Assembly (NCBI GenBank): GCA_028823175.1
Contig: JAPKBZ010000014.1
Span: 1-64,000, forward strand
Reading direction: 5' to 3'
Source: Myxococcota bacterium
Lineage (GTDB): Bacteria > Myxococcota_A > UBA9160 > UBA4427
Length of the DNA: 64,000 bases
Position 1 is the first letter of the stretch. Every line of letters begins with the position of its first letter. A program made the translations under genes and the position numbers. The notes below the pieces were generated by a model, which did not search any database, was not told the origin of the DNA, and saw only the letters and a list, made by a program, of their open reading frames with translations. Positions 10,532 to 20,144 of this stretch are shown here, one piece after another.

Positions 10532-11100
10532 TCGCCGACGGAAGGCGCCTCGCCTACAACCTGAATATTCTGGCTCTCGTGTGCATGCAGGCCCCGCTTT
10601 ACGGCGCCCTGATGGTGCAACTCACCGGCGACCTGCCCTGCCCGCTTTGTCTACTCGAACGCCTAGGCATGTTCGCGGTCATCATCGGCCTGGTCATGAA
10701 CGTACGACTCGGCATCCGGCCCGCTCACTACGGCTTCTCGATTGCCGGCGCCATGACAGGAATGGCGATTGCGGGCCGTCACGTCTCTCTTCATATCAAC
10801 GACCCGCCGGGGGGAGGCTACGGCGGCTCGGTACTCGGTCTCCACCTCTATACCTGGGCTCTCATCATTTTCCTCTGTTTCCTGGCGGGAAGTGCCGTGC
10901 TGCTGATGATTCCCGATGGCATCGACGAATCAGGGGATGAGGTGACTCCCCGCGCTCGCTGGTCCGCGAGCCGTCCCGCTCGGGTGGTCTGCTATGCGGC
11001 CGTGGTGATCTGCGTGGTCAATGCCGTTCTCGCCCTCATGGAATGCGGACCGGGGCAGTGCCCGGACGATCCCACCGGCTACTGGATCTTCGGGAGTTAA
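10528..11100 (+). CDS. dsbB: Disulfide bond formation protein B (DsbB-like)
   Basis: Multi-TM with LPCPLCLLERLGM motif; in-frame TTG at 10528 overlaps upstream stop. Confidence 0.75.
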   Translation: MIADGRRLAYNLNILALVCMQAPLYGALMVQLTGDLPCPLCLLERLGMFAVIIGLVMNVRLGIRPAHYGFSIAGAMTGMAIAGRHVSLHINDPPGGGYGGSVLGLHLYTWALIIFLCFLAGSAVLLMIPDGIDESGDEVTPRARWSASRPARVVCYAAVVICVVNAVLALMECGPGQCPDDPTGYWIFGS

Positions 11101-11158
11101 TGAGGGCCACTCGCTCCCCTGGACTCGACGGGCGAGGATGCCGTATGCTGCGCGCCCG

Positions 11159-11986
11159 ATGGAAAAAGAATCCGGCGATGAAATCAATGATGGGGTGTAT
11201 TCCGAGGACGGCGAGTGGGTCGTGCCGTCGAATTACGCCCAGGGCCCCTGGAACCCCGACCACCAGAACGGCGGCGCCGTGGCGGGTATTCTCGCTCGAG
11301 CGGTGGATATTCAAGAGTCACCGTCGCCCATGCGCATCGCTCGACTCACCATCGACCTGATGCGCCCCGTCCCCATGCGGCCCCTGAAATGCCGCGCCCA
11401 GATCGTCCGGGGCGGGCGGCGAATTCAGGTCGTCGATGCCTGGCTCGAGGACGAGGGCGTCCTTGTGGCTCGCACCTCGGCCCTGCGTATCCGCAGCAAC
11501 TCCGCCCTTGCCCAGAATCCGGGCTTCGCCGATGAGACGCCGCCCCCGCCCCGTCCGCCCGTGGAGCCCGGTGCTCGCGCCACCCGACGCAAAATCTCCT
11601 ACCTCCCCGGCTGGCTACGTGCGGTGAACTACCAGAAAATGGGCCTCGCCCAGCCCGGCGAGGAGGGCCGGTGCTGGGTTCGGCTGCAGCGGCCCATCGT
11701 AAGCGGGGAGCTGACCCAACCGGTGGTTCGCCTCGCGGCCATCAGCGATTTCTCGTCGGGGGTCGCCAACGCTTTGGACCTAGGCCGCTGGGTTTCACCC
11801 AATGCCGACCTCTCTCTCAATATCCTGCGCGAACCCGAGGGCGATTGGTTTTGCATCGAGGGACGCACTGATATCTCGAACGATGGGGTCGGACAGTCCA
11901 GCGCGCGTATCTACGACGACCGGGGCCCCTGCGCCCGGGGTTCGGCGTCGTTACTGGTCGACCGCATCCCCGATCAATCCAAGTAA
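11159..11986 (+). CDS. Acyl-CoA thioesterase-like (hotdog) protein
   Basis: GPWNPDHQNGGAVAGILARAVD...IARLTIDLMRPVPMRPL; ATG at 11159. Confidence 0.75.
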   Translation: MEKESGDEINDGVYSEDGEWVVPSNYAQGPWNPDHQNGGAVAGILARAVDIQESPSPMRIARLTIDLMRPVPMRPLKCRAQIVRGGRRIQVVDAWLEDEGVLVARTSALRIRSNSALAQNPGFADETPPPPRPPVEPGARATRRKISYLPGWLRAVNYQKMGLAQPGEEGRCWVRLQRPIVSGELTQPVVRLAAISDFSSGVANALDLGRWVSPNADLSLNILREPEGDWFCIEGRTDISNDGVGQSSARIYDDRGPCARGSASLLVDRIPDQSK

Positions 11987-12050
11987 GCTTTCGACTCCGC
12001 CCCTTTGCTAGGCTGAAAACTCGAACCAGGGGAAGCTCGGGGCGCACACG

Positions 12051-12123
12051 TGGAACAAAGAGTGGAACAAAGACTGGAACATAAGAGTGAAACAAAGAGT
12101 GGAAAAAAGAGTGAAACAAAGAG
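12051..12123 (+). repeat. Degenerate ~12-bp tandem repeat, about 6 copies, consensus TGRAACAAAGAG
   Basis: TGGAACAAAGAG/TGGAACAAAGAC/TGGAACATAAGAG/TGAAACAAAGAG/TGGAAAAAAGAG/TGAAACAAAGAG. Confidence 0.9.
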
Positions 12124-12136
12124 CGGGATCGATCTC

Positions 12137-12664
12137 ATGGACCTGAAAAAACTGATCCGCACCATCCCGGACTACCCCAAGGAGGGGATCCAATTCCGGG
12201 ATATCACCCCGCTGCTCGAGCATCCCGAGGGCTTGGGCCGGACGGTGGAAGCGATCGTTGCCCCGATGCGGGATGCCGGGATCGACTGTGTCGCGGGGAT
12301 CGAGGCCAGGGGCTTCATCATCGGCGCCCCGGTGGCTCAACAACTCGGCGTGGGCTTCGTCGCGATCCGCAAAAAGGGGAAGCTGCCCTACACGACCCAT
12401 AGCGTGAAATACGATCTCGAGTACGGGAGCGACGAGATGGAGATGCACATCGATAGCGTGGGAGCCGGCGATCGAGTCCTTCTTGTCGACGACTTGATCG
12501 CCACGGGCGGGAGCGCCTGCGCCGCGATCGACCTGATTCAGCAATCGGGCGGCAAGCTGATGGGGGCGAGTTTCGTGATCGACTTGCCCGATCTCGGCGG
12601 AAGCCGCCGACTCGAGGCCCAGGGTGTGCCCGTCCACCGCCTGATGGATTTCGAGGGCGGCTGA
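12137..12664 (+). CDS. apt: Adenine phosphoribosyltransferase
   Basis: MDLKKLIRTIPDYPKEGIQFRDITPLL...GIEARGFIIGAPVAQQL...VLLVDDLIATGGSACAA; track start includes the repeat. Confidence 0.93.
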   Translation: MDLKKLIRTIPDYPKEGIQFRDITPLLEHPEGLGRTVEAIVAPMRDAGIDCVAGIEARGFIIGAPVAQQLGVGFVAIRKKGKLPYTTHSVKYDLEYGSDEMEMHIDSVGAGDRVLLVDDLIATGGSACAAIDLIQQSGGKLMGASFVIDLPDLGGSRRLEAQGVPVHRLMDFEGG

Positions 12665-12679
12665 GTTCTCAGGGGCGGC

Positions 12680-13699
12680 TCAGCCCGGGCCCACGGTCCC
12701 CAGACCGGCGCGCTCGAGGGCCTGGATGATCGCCACCAACCCCCGATCGCGCTCGCGCACGAGTTCCGGAACCCCCAGCCCCCGGGAGGCCTCTTCGCAG
12801 CCCTCGACCACGGCATCCCGCAGCTCCGGGGTCAGTTCGGGTGCGACGAGTCGTGTCCACGGCGACTCGAGAGAGGGGCCAAAATGGTCGAGCATATGCG
12901 CCATGCCCCCCTCTCCCCCGGCGAGATGAAAGGTCAGCATGGGGCCCATCAGGGCCCATCGCAGACCCGGACCCGCGGTGATGGAAAGGTCGAGTTGCTC
13001 GACTGTGGCCTCGCCGTTGGCCACCATGTGCAGTGCTTCCCGCCACATGGCCTCCTGCAACCGGTCGGCGATGAAGCCGTCGACTTCGCGCTCAAGGCGC
13101 AGGACCCGCTTGCCCGCTCCGGCATACATCGCCTCGGCCCGGTTCATCGCGGCGGGGTCCGTGCCGGGGCCGGCCACGACCTCGACCAGGGGCAGCAGGT
13201 ACACGGGGTTGAAGGGGTGGCCGACGACGATTCGCTCGGGACCCCGGCTGCAGTTCTCGGTGAGTTGGCTAATCCGGTACCCCGAGGTCGAGGAGGCGAT
13301 GATGGCGTCGGCGCTCGACATCCGATCGAGTTCGGACAGCAGAGACTGCTTGAGGGGCAAGCGCTCGGGGGCACTCTCCTGGATCAGCGCCGCGCCCTCG
13401 AGGGCCTCGTCGAGGCTGCCCGCGAAGCGAACTCGATCCGGGCCCGCGCCCGGGCCCAGTCCCAACTGTTCCATGGCGGGCCAGGCGATTTCGAGGGTGC
13501 GTCGAAGACGCCCGGGCGCTTCGGGGTCCGGATCCCAAGCCCGGACATCGATGCCTCGGCTCGCGAAATACGTTGCCCAGCCGCAACCGATGACCCCCAT
13601 GCCCACGCAGGCGACCCCCGGGCTCAGCGACTCAGGGGTTTTACCGCTGCCCGTGTCTTCGCTCACTCCGCCTCCCTCCGAGAACCGCGGCCTCAGCAC
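12680..13699 (-). CDS. 3-hydroxyacyl-CoA dehydrogenase / carnitine-dehydrogenase-like
   Basis: VACVGMGVIGCGWATYFASRGIDVRAWD...SSTSGYRISQL...RIVVGHPFNPVYLLPLVEVV. Confidence 0.88.
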   Translation of the reverse strand: MLRPRFSEGGGVSEDTGSGKTPESLSPGVACVGMGVIGCGWATYFASRGIDVRAWDPDPEAPGRLRRTLEIAWPAMEQLGLGPGAGPDRVRFAGSLDEALEGAALIQESAPERLPLKQSLLSELDRMSSADAIIASSTSGYRISQLTENCSRGPERIVVGHPFNPVYLLPLVEVVAGPGTDPAAMNRAEAMYAGAGKRVLRLEREVDGFIADRLQEAMWREALHMVANGEATVEQLDLSITAGPGLRWALMGPMLTFHLAGGEGGMAHMLDHFGPSLESPWTRLVAPELTPELRDAVVEGCEEASRGLGVPELVRERDRGLVAIIQALERAGLGTVGPG

Positions 13700-13954
13700 C
13701 TTGGCCTGCCCGCGGACTTGTGTCCGGCCACCGTGCGCTCTGTTCGCTTAGCGAGGGACAGGATAGGCGAACCGCTCTGCCACGCGGCAACGACTCGGAG
13801 AATCCGGCTACCGTGGCAACGTGACCACCCGAACCGCGCGTCGCAGCAGCAGGAACCGGACGAGCCAGCCCAGGACTCCAGCCCAGCACCCACGGGCTGC
13901 CGACCCCGTCCGGAGGTGCTGCGTCGACGTTCTTTTGATCGGCGCAGCATAATC

Positions 13955-14003
13955 CTCAAGAGGCCGGATCCAGTAATCTTTATCTTGAGAATGCACTATT
14001 CTC
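13955..14003 (+). promoter_or_regulatory. Overlapping mutually exclusive inverted repeats
   Basis: CTCAAGA(13955-13961)/TCTTGAG(13983-13989) and GAGAAT(13987-13992)/ATTCTC(13998-14003) share GAG. Confidence 0.35.
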
Positions 14004-14110
14004 CCCCGGGCTAGTGCCGTAGCGGGGTGCAGGCGGCATAGTCTGCGGGACCGCGGTCCCGAGCCTTGGGGCCGGCGGGGTTCATAGGTGATTCGTCTGG
14101 GGGGGGGGAA

Positions 14111-14548
14111 ATGACTTTCGATCGCTGGTGCCAGTGGCTCTTCTACGCCAGCTTGCTCTTGGTCGGTTTCGGCTTTGCGGTTGCCGTAGCTCCCAACCTG
14201 GGGTGGCTCGGCACTTGGGCGGCGAGGGTCGACGCGAATTTCTTTCCCGATCGCGTCCACCCGAATGCCGTAGCCGAACGCTCATTCCTGATGGCTATTC
14301 TCGGCGCCAGCATCGCGGGCATGTATATCCTCCAGGCCTTCGTCGTCGCGTTCCCGTTTCGTAATCGAGAAGCCTGGGCTTGGTATGCCATCGCCGGATC
14401 GAACCTTGCCTGGTTCGCTCTGGACTCGGGCCTCTCCGCCCTCCACGGATTCACCTTCAACATCTACACGGTGAACCTATTCCCTTTGTTCATCCTCGGA
14501 ATTCCCTTGGCGGCTACCTGGTCGGCCTTCTCTCGCCCCAGAGCCTAA
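14111..14548 (+). CDS. Small multi-pass membrane protein, unknown function
   Basis: MTFDRWCQWLFYASLLLVGFGFAVAVAPNLGWLG... several hydrophobic helices. Confidence 0.6.
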   Translation: MTFDRWCQWLFYASLLLVGFGFAVAVAPNLGWLGTWAARVDANFFPDRVHPNAVAERSFLMAILGASIAGMYILQAFVVAFPFRNREAWAWYAIAGSNLAWFALDSGLSALHGFTFNIYTVNLFPLFILGIPLAATWSAFSRPRA

Positions 14549-14796
14549 GCGCGGCCCGCGCCAAAGCGTGCGCCCGCTCCAGGGGCGAGCGCCTACGGAA
14601 AGCGAATCTGGGGTCAGAGTTCCCAGGTCGCCATGAAGGTGAAGCGCTGGTCGTGAGTGCCCTGGGGAGTGGTGATCGGCCGGCGGCTCAAGGCTTTGGG
14701 TGCCCTTGCTCTCGACCCCTGGCTGTCAATCTCTGCGCCGAACCCGCTAGGCTCCGGTGCGAAGAAAAGCCGCACGCCGTGCCTAAAGGAATCCGA

Positions 14797-15216
14797 ATGG
14801 ACCCGCCCGAGGACAATGCCATCGACCCTCCCTATGGAGTCGGGGACAGCTCCTATCAGGCCGCGGGCGGCGTCGAAGGTATTCGTCGCCTGGTGGATTC
14901 CTTCTACGATTCCATGGAGAGCCTCGACGAGGCCCTCAGGATTCGAAAGATGCACCCCTCGGATCTGAGCACGGCGCGGGACAAGCTCACCCACTTTCTC
15001 AGCGGCTGGATGAACGGGCCCAATATTTATCGGTCCAAATACGGCGAAATCAACGTTCCGCGAGCGCATGCCCATCTCCCCATTGGTCTTGAGGAGCGTG
15101 ATGCATGGCTGCTCTGCATGAGACGCGCCCTGGCGGAACAACCCTACCCCGAGAGTTTTAAGCAATACCTGCTCCGAGAGCTCTCGGTTCCCGCCGAGCG
15201 CTGCCGAACGCGTTAG
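14797..15216 (+). CDS. Truncated (2/2) hemoglobin, group II-like
   Basis: GGVEGIRRLVDSFYDSM...LTHFLSGWMNGPNIYRSKYGEINVPRAHAHLPIGLEERDAWLLCMRRAL. Confidence 0.88.
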   Translation: MDPPEDNAIDPPYGVGDSSYQAAGGVEGIRRLVDSFYDSMESLDEALRIRKMHPSDLSTARDKLTHFLSGWMNGPNIYRSKYGEINVPRAHAHLPIGLEERDAWLLCMRRALAEQPYPESFKQYLLRELSVPAERCRTR

Positions 15217-15304
15217 CCGATTCGCCTGAGACCCCGCCGGGATTCGGCTACCGCTCTCCGGCACCTGTGGCATAATCGATTTTTCGAGAGTAGAAGGGAA
15301 GACC

Positions 15305-16510
15305 GTGGCCGCATCCCCGTCGAGCCCTGAACAGAACGATTTTCGTGAATACGCCCGCCGCTGGCTCCAGGAGAACGCCCCCCCGCCTCCCCCCGAGCGT
15401 TTGCCCATGAGTCCCCTTGAAATCATGACGGTTGGCCAGCGCAATTACCTCCAGGACTGGCAGGGCCAATGTCATGCCGCAGGCTTGATCGGATGCGATT
15501 ACCCCCAAAGCTATGGCGGAGGGGGTCACACGAACTTCCAGCCTATTGCCAATCAGGAACTCGGTCACGCGCGGGTGCCCTTCATGATCAATATCGTCGG
15601 CCTGAGTATGGCTGCACCCACGATCCTAAAGCACGGCAGCGAGGAGCAGAAGCGAAGGTTCATCCCGGGTGCACTGAGCGGAGGAGAGATCTGGTGCCAG
15701 GGGTTCAGCGAACCGGGTGCGGGCTCGGACATGGCGAATCAGCAGACGATGGCGGTCGCCGAGGGCGACAATTGGATCGTGAATGGCCACAAGGTGTGGA
15801 CCACCCTGGGGCACTTCGCACGGTGGATGATCTTGATCGCCCGAACCAGTCGCCATCACAAATACGACGGGCTGACCTATTTTCTGGCCCCCATTGCCGG
15901 GCACCCGGGCGTAACGGTTCGGCCCCTTGTGAAAATGACAGGCGAGAGCGGTTTTAACGAGGTCCTCTTCGAGGATGCGGTCATTCCGGACTCGCACCGA
16001 CTCGATGATATTGGCAAGGGCTGGGCCGTGGCCATGACCACACTCACCTACGAACGAGGAGCGGCAGAGAGCGCCGGCGGAACGGGCGGCCAATCCTCCG
16101 ACCCGGCTCAGGGCCTTATCGAGTTGGCAAGGGAGACCCAGCGCAACGGTCTTTGTGCCGCCGCCGATCCGGTCACCCGAGATGCCTTGATGCAGCGAGT
16201 CATCGCCATGGAGGGCCTGCGCCAGAGCGCGCGCCGAGCCCGGGTTCCCGGGCTATGCGACCACCCTATGCGTCTCCCGCTTCAGCAGAAACTCCTCTCC
16301 AGCGAGAACCATCAGGCCAACGCTCGACTCGGGGTCGAGATCGCCGGGGCGGCGTCGACCCTCTATAAGCTCGATCCGAATGCGCCGCGCCAGGGGTACT
16401 GGCCCCTGAGCTATATGGCCTCCTACGGGAATACCATCGCCGCAGGAACCAACGAGATTCAGCGCAATATCCTGGGTGAGCGCGTGCTCGGCCTGGCGAA
16501 GTCGAAGTAG
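15305..16510 (+). CDS. Acyl-CoA dehydrogenase
   Basis: IWCQGFSEPGAGSDMANQQTMA...GNTIAAGTNEIQRNILGERVLGL; GTG start. Confidence 0.9.
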   Translation: MAASPSSPEQNDFREYARRWLQENAPPPPPERLPMSPLEIMTVGQRNYLQDWQGQCHAAGLIGCDYPQSYGGGGHTNFQPIANQELGHARVPFMINIVGLSMAAPTILKHGSEEQKRRFIPGALSGGEIWCQGFSEPGAGSDMANQQTMAVAEGDNWIVNGHKVWTTLGHFARWMILIARTSRHHKYDGLTYFLAPIAGHPGVTVRPLVKMTGESGFNEVLFEDAVIPDSHRLDDIGKGWAVAMTTLTYERGAAESAGGTGGQSSDPAQGLIELARETQRNGLCAAADPVTRDALMQRVIAMEGLRQSARRARVPGLCDHPMRLPLQQKLLSSENHQANARLGVEIAGAASTLYKLDPNAPRQGYWPLSYMASYGNTIAAGTNEIQRNILGERVLGLAKSK

Positions 16511-16531
16511 CAGAGCGAACAGAGGACCCGT

Positions 16532-17701
16532 ATGACGAGCGAGGATCGGGCGCCGGTTGACTTCGGCTTCGGCGAAGAAGAAGAGATGCTGCGGGATCTG
16601 GCCCGGAAATTTCTAGATGAGCGCATCCCCGTGGAAACCCTTCGACAACTCGTCGCCCCTTCACCCGTCCCTGTCTACGAGCAGGGAGAGCCCCCGGCCT
16701 GGGATCGATCCGTCTGGGAAGATCTCGTCGAGCTCGGCTGGGCCGGACTCGCTGTCGAAGAAAAGGAGGGCGGTGCTGGCGTCTCCATGGTCGGCATTGC
16801 AGCCCTGGTCGAGGAAGTCGGGCGCCATGCCCTGCCCTCGCCGCTCTTGGCCTGCCTCGCTTGCTCCCTTGTGCTTCGCTCCGCTGACAGCGAGGTCGCC
16901 CGCCGGAGACTCGGACAGATCGCTCAGGGTACGCCCGCCGCCCTAGCCATCACCCCGGGCGATGGAAGCTGGGAGCCCGAAAGAAGCGATATCCAGGCGC
17001 GAAGAGTGGCCGGGGAACTCACCCTCGACGGGACCGCACACTTCGTCCAGGACGCCCTCAAAGCCGACTTCTTCGTAGTCACCGCGCGTCTGAATGACAA
17101 ATTACTGCTCTGCACCCTGCCCGCAGATGCACCGGGCCTGAGCGTGGAGCAGAACCATATCCACGATCTCACCCGGGATCAGGCGACCCTTCGGTTCAGG
17201 CAGGTGCGGGTCTCCCCATCGAGCGTCGTTACCGACGATGGCGCCGAGGTGCTTCGGCGAGCGTGGCCCTCGCTCCTCGTTCTGGCTAGCGCCGATCTCT
17301 GCGGGAGTAGCGAGTGGCAACTACAGGCGACTGTCGAATACGCGAAGAACCGCAAACAATTCGACCGCCCTCTGGGCTTCTTTCAGGCCGTCAAGCACCC
17401 TCTGGTGAACGCGATGGTCGAGATCGATCGGGCTCGCTCACTCCTCTACCACGCCGCATCTTGTATCGATGCCGCTTCGGTAGAGGCCGAAAAAGCATCG
17501 CGTATGGCGAAGAGTGCCGCATCGGACGCGGGTGCCTTCATCTCAGACCGCTCGGTTCAGCTACACGGAGGGATCGGATTCACCTGGGAGTCCGATGTGC
17601 ACATCTTCTTCAAGCGGAGCCTGCATGGACAGGTGCTCTGGGGAGACGGCATCCATCACCGGAAGAAGCTCGCGGAAATCCTGATCGACCGGGACGGCTG
17701 A
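16532..17701 (+). CDS. Acyl-CoA dehydrogenase
   Basis: ACAD fold: ATVEYAKNRKQFDRPLGFFQAVKHPLVNAMVEIDRAR...VQLHGGIGFTWESDVHIFFKR. Confidence 0.9.
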   Translation: MTSEDRAPVDFGFGEEEEMLRDLARKFLDERIPVETLRQLVAPSPVPVYEQGEPPAWDRSVWEDLVELGWAGLAVEEKEGGAGVSMVGIAALVEEVGRHALPSPLLACLACSLVLRSADSEVARRRLGQIAQGTPAALAITPGDGSWEPERSDIQARRVAGELTLDGTAHFVQDALKADFFVVTARLNDKLLLCTLPADAPGLSVEQNHIHDLTRDQATLRFRQVRVSPSSVVTDDGAEVLRRAWPSLLVLASADLCGSSEWQLQATVEYAKNRKQFDRPLGFFQAVKHPLVNAMVEIDRARSLLYHAASCIDAASVEAEKASRMAKSAASDAGAFISDRSVQLHGGIGFTWESDVHIFFKRSLHGQVLWGDGIHHRKKLAEILIDRDG

Positions 17702-17716
17702 GCGCTCGCTCGCCCC

Positions 17717-17791
17717 AATCGCCTGCAGCCCCATCTCCTGCAGCCCCCATCCCCTGCAGCCCCAATCCCCTGCAGCCCCAATCCCCTGCAG
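17717..17791. repeat. ~16-bp tandem repeat CTGCAGCCCCAATCCC, about 5 copies
   Basis: CTGCAG recurs at 17723, 17738, 17754, 17770, 17786. Confidence 0.85.
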
Positions 17792-17826
17792 AGGAGCCTT
17801 GCTGCGAGCAGCCTGGAATTTTCTCC

Positions 17827-18456
17827 CTAATTCAGGGACGCATCGCGCGAGAATTTGAAGCCGTCCAGGGTGGCCGAAATATTGACCCCCTTGTTGGTGA
17901 CCTGGTAGATCAGCGGGTCCTGATCGAGGGTGGCTTTCATGGACTTGTCGAAGGAGGGGTCGTCTTTTTTAGCTTGGTCCGACTTCAGCGCTGCTGACGC
18001 CCCGCCGCCGAAGGTCCAGCCCTCGTCCTTGAACTGCTTCAGGGTCTTGTCGGTTTTAAAGACGAGCAGAAGGCTCAACTCCTGAATGCCTAGGCCAAAA
18101 CCCACTTGGACCTTGGCCATTCGCATAAAGGTTTGTTGCCCCGAACTCTTCTCCGTCAGGAGCCCGTATCCGTTGCCCGTGCCCCCGAAGAGGATCTTCG
18201 CGTCGAGGGTGCTGAAGGTCGCGTAGGCGACGCCTTCATTGACCTGACCTCGCGCGGCGGGAAATTCGGCATAGACGTTTTTGAGAATGTCCTGATTGCT
18301 ATTACGAATCGAGGCTCGTTGCTGGTTGCCCGTTTCGCCCTCGGGGGTCTTGCACCCCGAGAAAGCGAGGGTCAGGGCCAGGGCCAGCAGCAGGCCCCGC
18401 CCGACGCCAATCCTGCCCCACGCTCGGGCACCGATTCCCTGAAAATGTTTCCGCAT
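17827..18456 (-). CDS. SYLF/YSC84-domain lipoprotein
   Basis: Signal with lipobox (LALTLAFSGCKT); FSTLDAKILFGGTGNGYGLL...KVQVGFGLGIQELSLLLVF. Confidence 0.75.
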   Translation of the reverse strand: MRKHFQGIGARAWGRIGVGRGLLLALALTLAFSGCKTPEGETGNQQRASIRNSNQDILKNVYAEFPAARGQVNEGVAYATFSTLDAKILFGGTGNGYGLLTEKSSGQQTFMRMAKVQVGFGLGIQELSLLLVFKTDKTLKQFKDEGWTFGGGASAALKSDQAKKDDPSFDKSMKATLDQDPLIYQVTNKGVNISATLDGFKFSRDASLN

Positions 18457-18642
18457 GATCAATTCCCTCTCGAATTCCCTCATCGCCATTTCTAGAACTT
18501 CCCCCGTATGCCCCGGATCATCTGCCTTGCCCCGCTCATGGTGCATCACCCAGTCATTTTTTCCAGACCCGCCCGCAAAATATCTCGCGCGGCGCCTATC
18601 CCTTTGTTTTCGAGTCGGGACCCCGAGCAGAGGGGCAGCGAC

Positions 18643-20007
18643 TCAACTGCCGCCGACCAGATCGAGCAGTGAGTGAGAACCGGCGATCCGGGCGAGCGCC
18701 GAGTCCATTTCCTCGAAAACCGGCAGCAGTCGTGCCTCCTCTCGCGAAGGGGCCGGGGGGGGCCCCCCGTCCGGGCTCTTCTGGAGGCCCCTCGAGAGCC
18801 GGATCGCCCCCAGGATATCCGCCACGGTCGTATCCTTCAGGGGGCGTGCCGGAAGGTATGCCGGTTCGCGGTCGCCCAATCCGGTCGCGACCACGATTCC
18901 GGCCTGGTCCAGTTCGTCCAGGAGTTCACCCAGGGTCCGACCCGGAACCTCGAGTTGAAGAGCAAGCGCCTCGCAGGTTCTCGGAGCCTCATGACGCGCG
19001 AAGGCGGACGCGATGGCGACCATCAGGCGAACGGCCAGGAACTCCTTCTCCGCGGGCGGAAGCTTCGGACGTTTCAACTCCTCGCGGTAATGGGCAATAT
19101 TCTGGTGGGCGTAAGCGATCTCCGCACCGAAGAGCACCACCGCCCAGCAGACGTAGAGCCAGGTCAGCACGAGTGGCAACGCGACGAGGCCGCCGAACAG
19201 GACGCTGTAGCGCGCCGCCCCGACCCCCATGTCGACGTAGATGACTCGGGTCAAGGTAAAGAGCAGCATGGCGACCAGGCCTCCAAGCGTCGCCGAACGG
19301 ATGCTCACCCGGGTATTCGGAAAGAACCAGTAGAGAAAAGCGAAAGCCACCCAGATGAGGATCTGGGGCAATTGGATCAGGTTCAAGTCGTGGATCCAGC
19401 CCACCAGGGGGAGCGAGCGCAACCCCTGGGCTGCGGCTTCACTCCCGAGGCTGGCCCAGAGCGAAACCGCCACGCCCGTGAGGATCGGTGCAACCACGAG
19501 CACCGCCAGATAATCGGCAAAGCGTCGAGGCCAACTGCGATTCTGTCGGACGCCCCAGATGTCGCCCAGGGTGCTTTCGAGATGCCGCAGCGCCAGCACC
19601 GCCGAGATCACCAACGTAGCGCCACCAAGAGTCCCCAGGCTCCCAATATGCACCTCCTGAATCCGGGAGAGGATCCAACGATGCGCTTCGGGACTCACTG
19701 CGGTCGCCTGGCTGACGGCGTAGTCGATCAAGGTGTCCTGGCCACCCACCAATCCAACCAACGCCACCAGGACCACGAGCAGCGGCATGGCCGAGAGCGC
19801 GGTCATGAATGTCAGGGCGCTAGCTCGGAGCAGCAGGCGATCTCGAACGAAGCCCTCAGCGACCATGACGCCGAATTGAAGCAAGCGCAGCAGCGAGGCC
19901 GTCGCGGATCGCGGGCCCAGATCCATCTGCCAGAGATCGTGAATGATGAACGCCCGCGCTCTCGCAAACATCCCTTCGCGATTCAGGTCGACACTCTCCT
20001 CAGCCAC
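18643..20007 (-). CDS. YihY/BrkB family inner membrane protein
   Basis: LLLRASALTFMTALSAMPLLVVLVAL...FLYWFFPNTRVSIRSATLGGLVAMLLF...RYSVLFGGLVALPLVLTWLYVCWAVVLFGAEIAYA. Confidence 0.88.
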   Translation of the reverse strand: MAEESVDLNREGMFARARAFIIHDLWQMDLGPRSATASLLRLLQFGVMVAEGFVRDRLLLRASALTFMTALSAMPLLVVLVALVGLVGGQDTLIDYAVSQATAVSPEAHRWILSRIQEVHIGSLGTLGGATLVISAVLALRHLESTLGDIWGVRQNRSWPRRFADYLAVLVVAPILTGVAVSLWASLGSEAAAQGLRSLPLVGWIHDLNLIQLPQILIWVAFAFLYWFFPNTRVSIRSATLGGLVAMLLFTLTRVIYVDMGVGAARYSVLFGGLVALPLVLTWLYVCWAVVLFGAEIAYAHQNIAHYREELKRPKLPPAEKEFLAVRLMVAIASAFARHEAPRTCEALALQLEVPGRTLGELLDELDQAGIVVATGLGDREPAYLPARPLKDTTVADILGAIRLSRGLQKSPDGGPPPAPSREEARLLPVFEEMDSALARIAGSHSLLDLVGGS

Positions 20008-20144
20008 TGCACTCTCCCAAGGTGCCCATGACCTTAAGTCTATCTCGCAGGCCGAGGCGAGACGACCTCTTTCGTCCGGCGCGAGAAATACGCGGGGCGG
20101 TGCTAGCCGAGCCCTCGTCGTCGGCTAGACTGCAGCCCCCTTAG

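Noticed and set aside
12051-12123. CRISPR-like array
   Set aside because: Units are 12 bp with no spacers; simple tandem repeat, no cas genes nearby
12884-14014. 376-aa forward ORF opposite the 3-hydroxyacyl-CoA dehydrogenase
   Set aside because: Overlaps a conserved gene on the other strand; composition typical of a spurious shadow ORF
18673-20031. 452-aa forward ORF opposite YihY-like gene
   Set aside because: Q/H/R-rich shadow translation of a membrane protein; no domain
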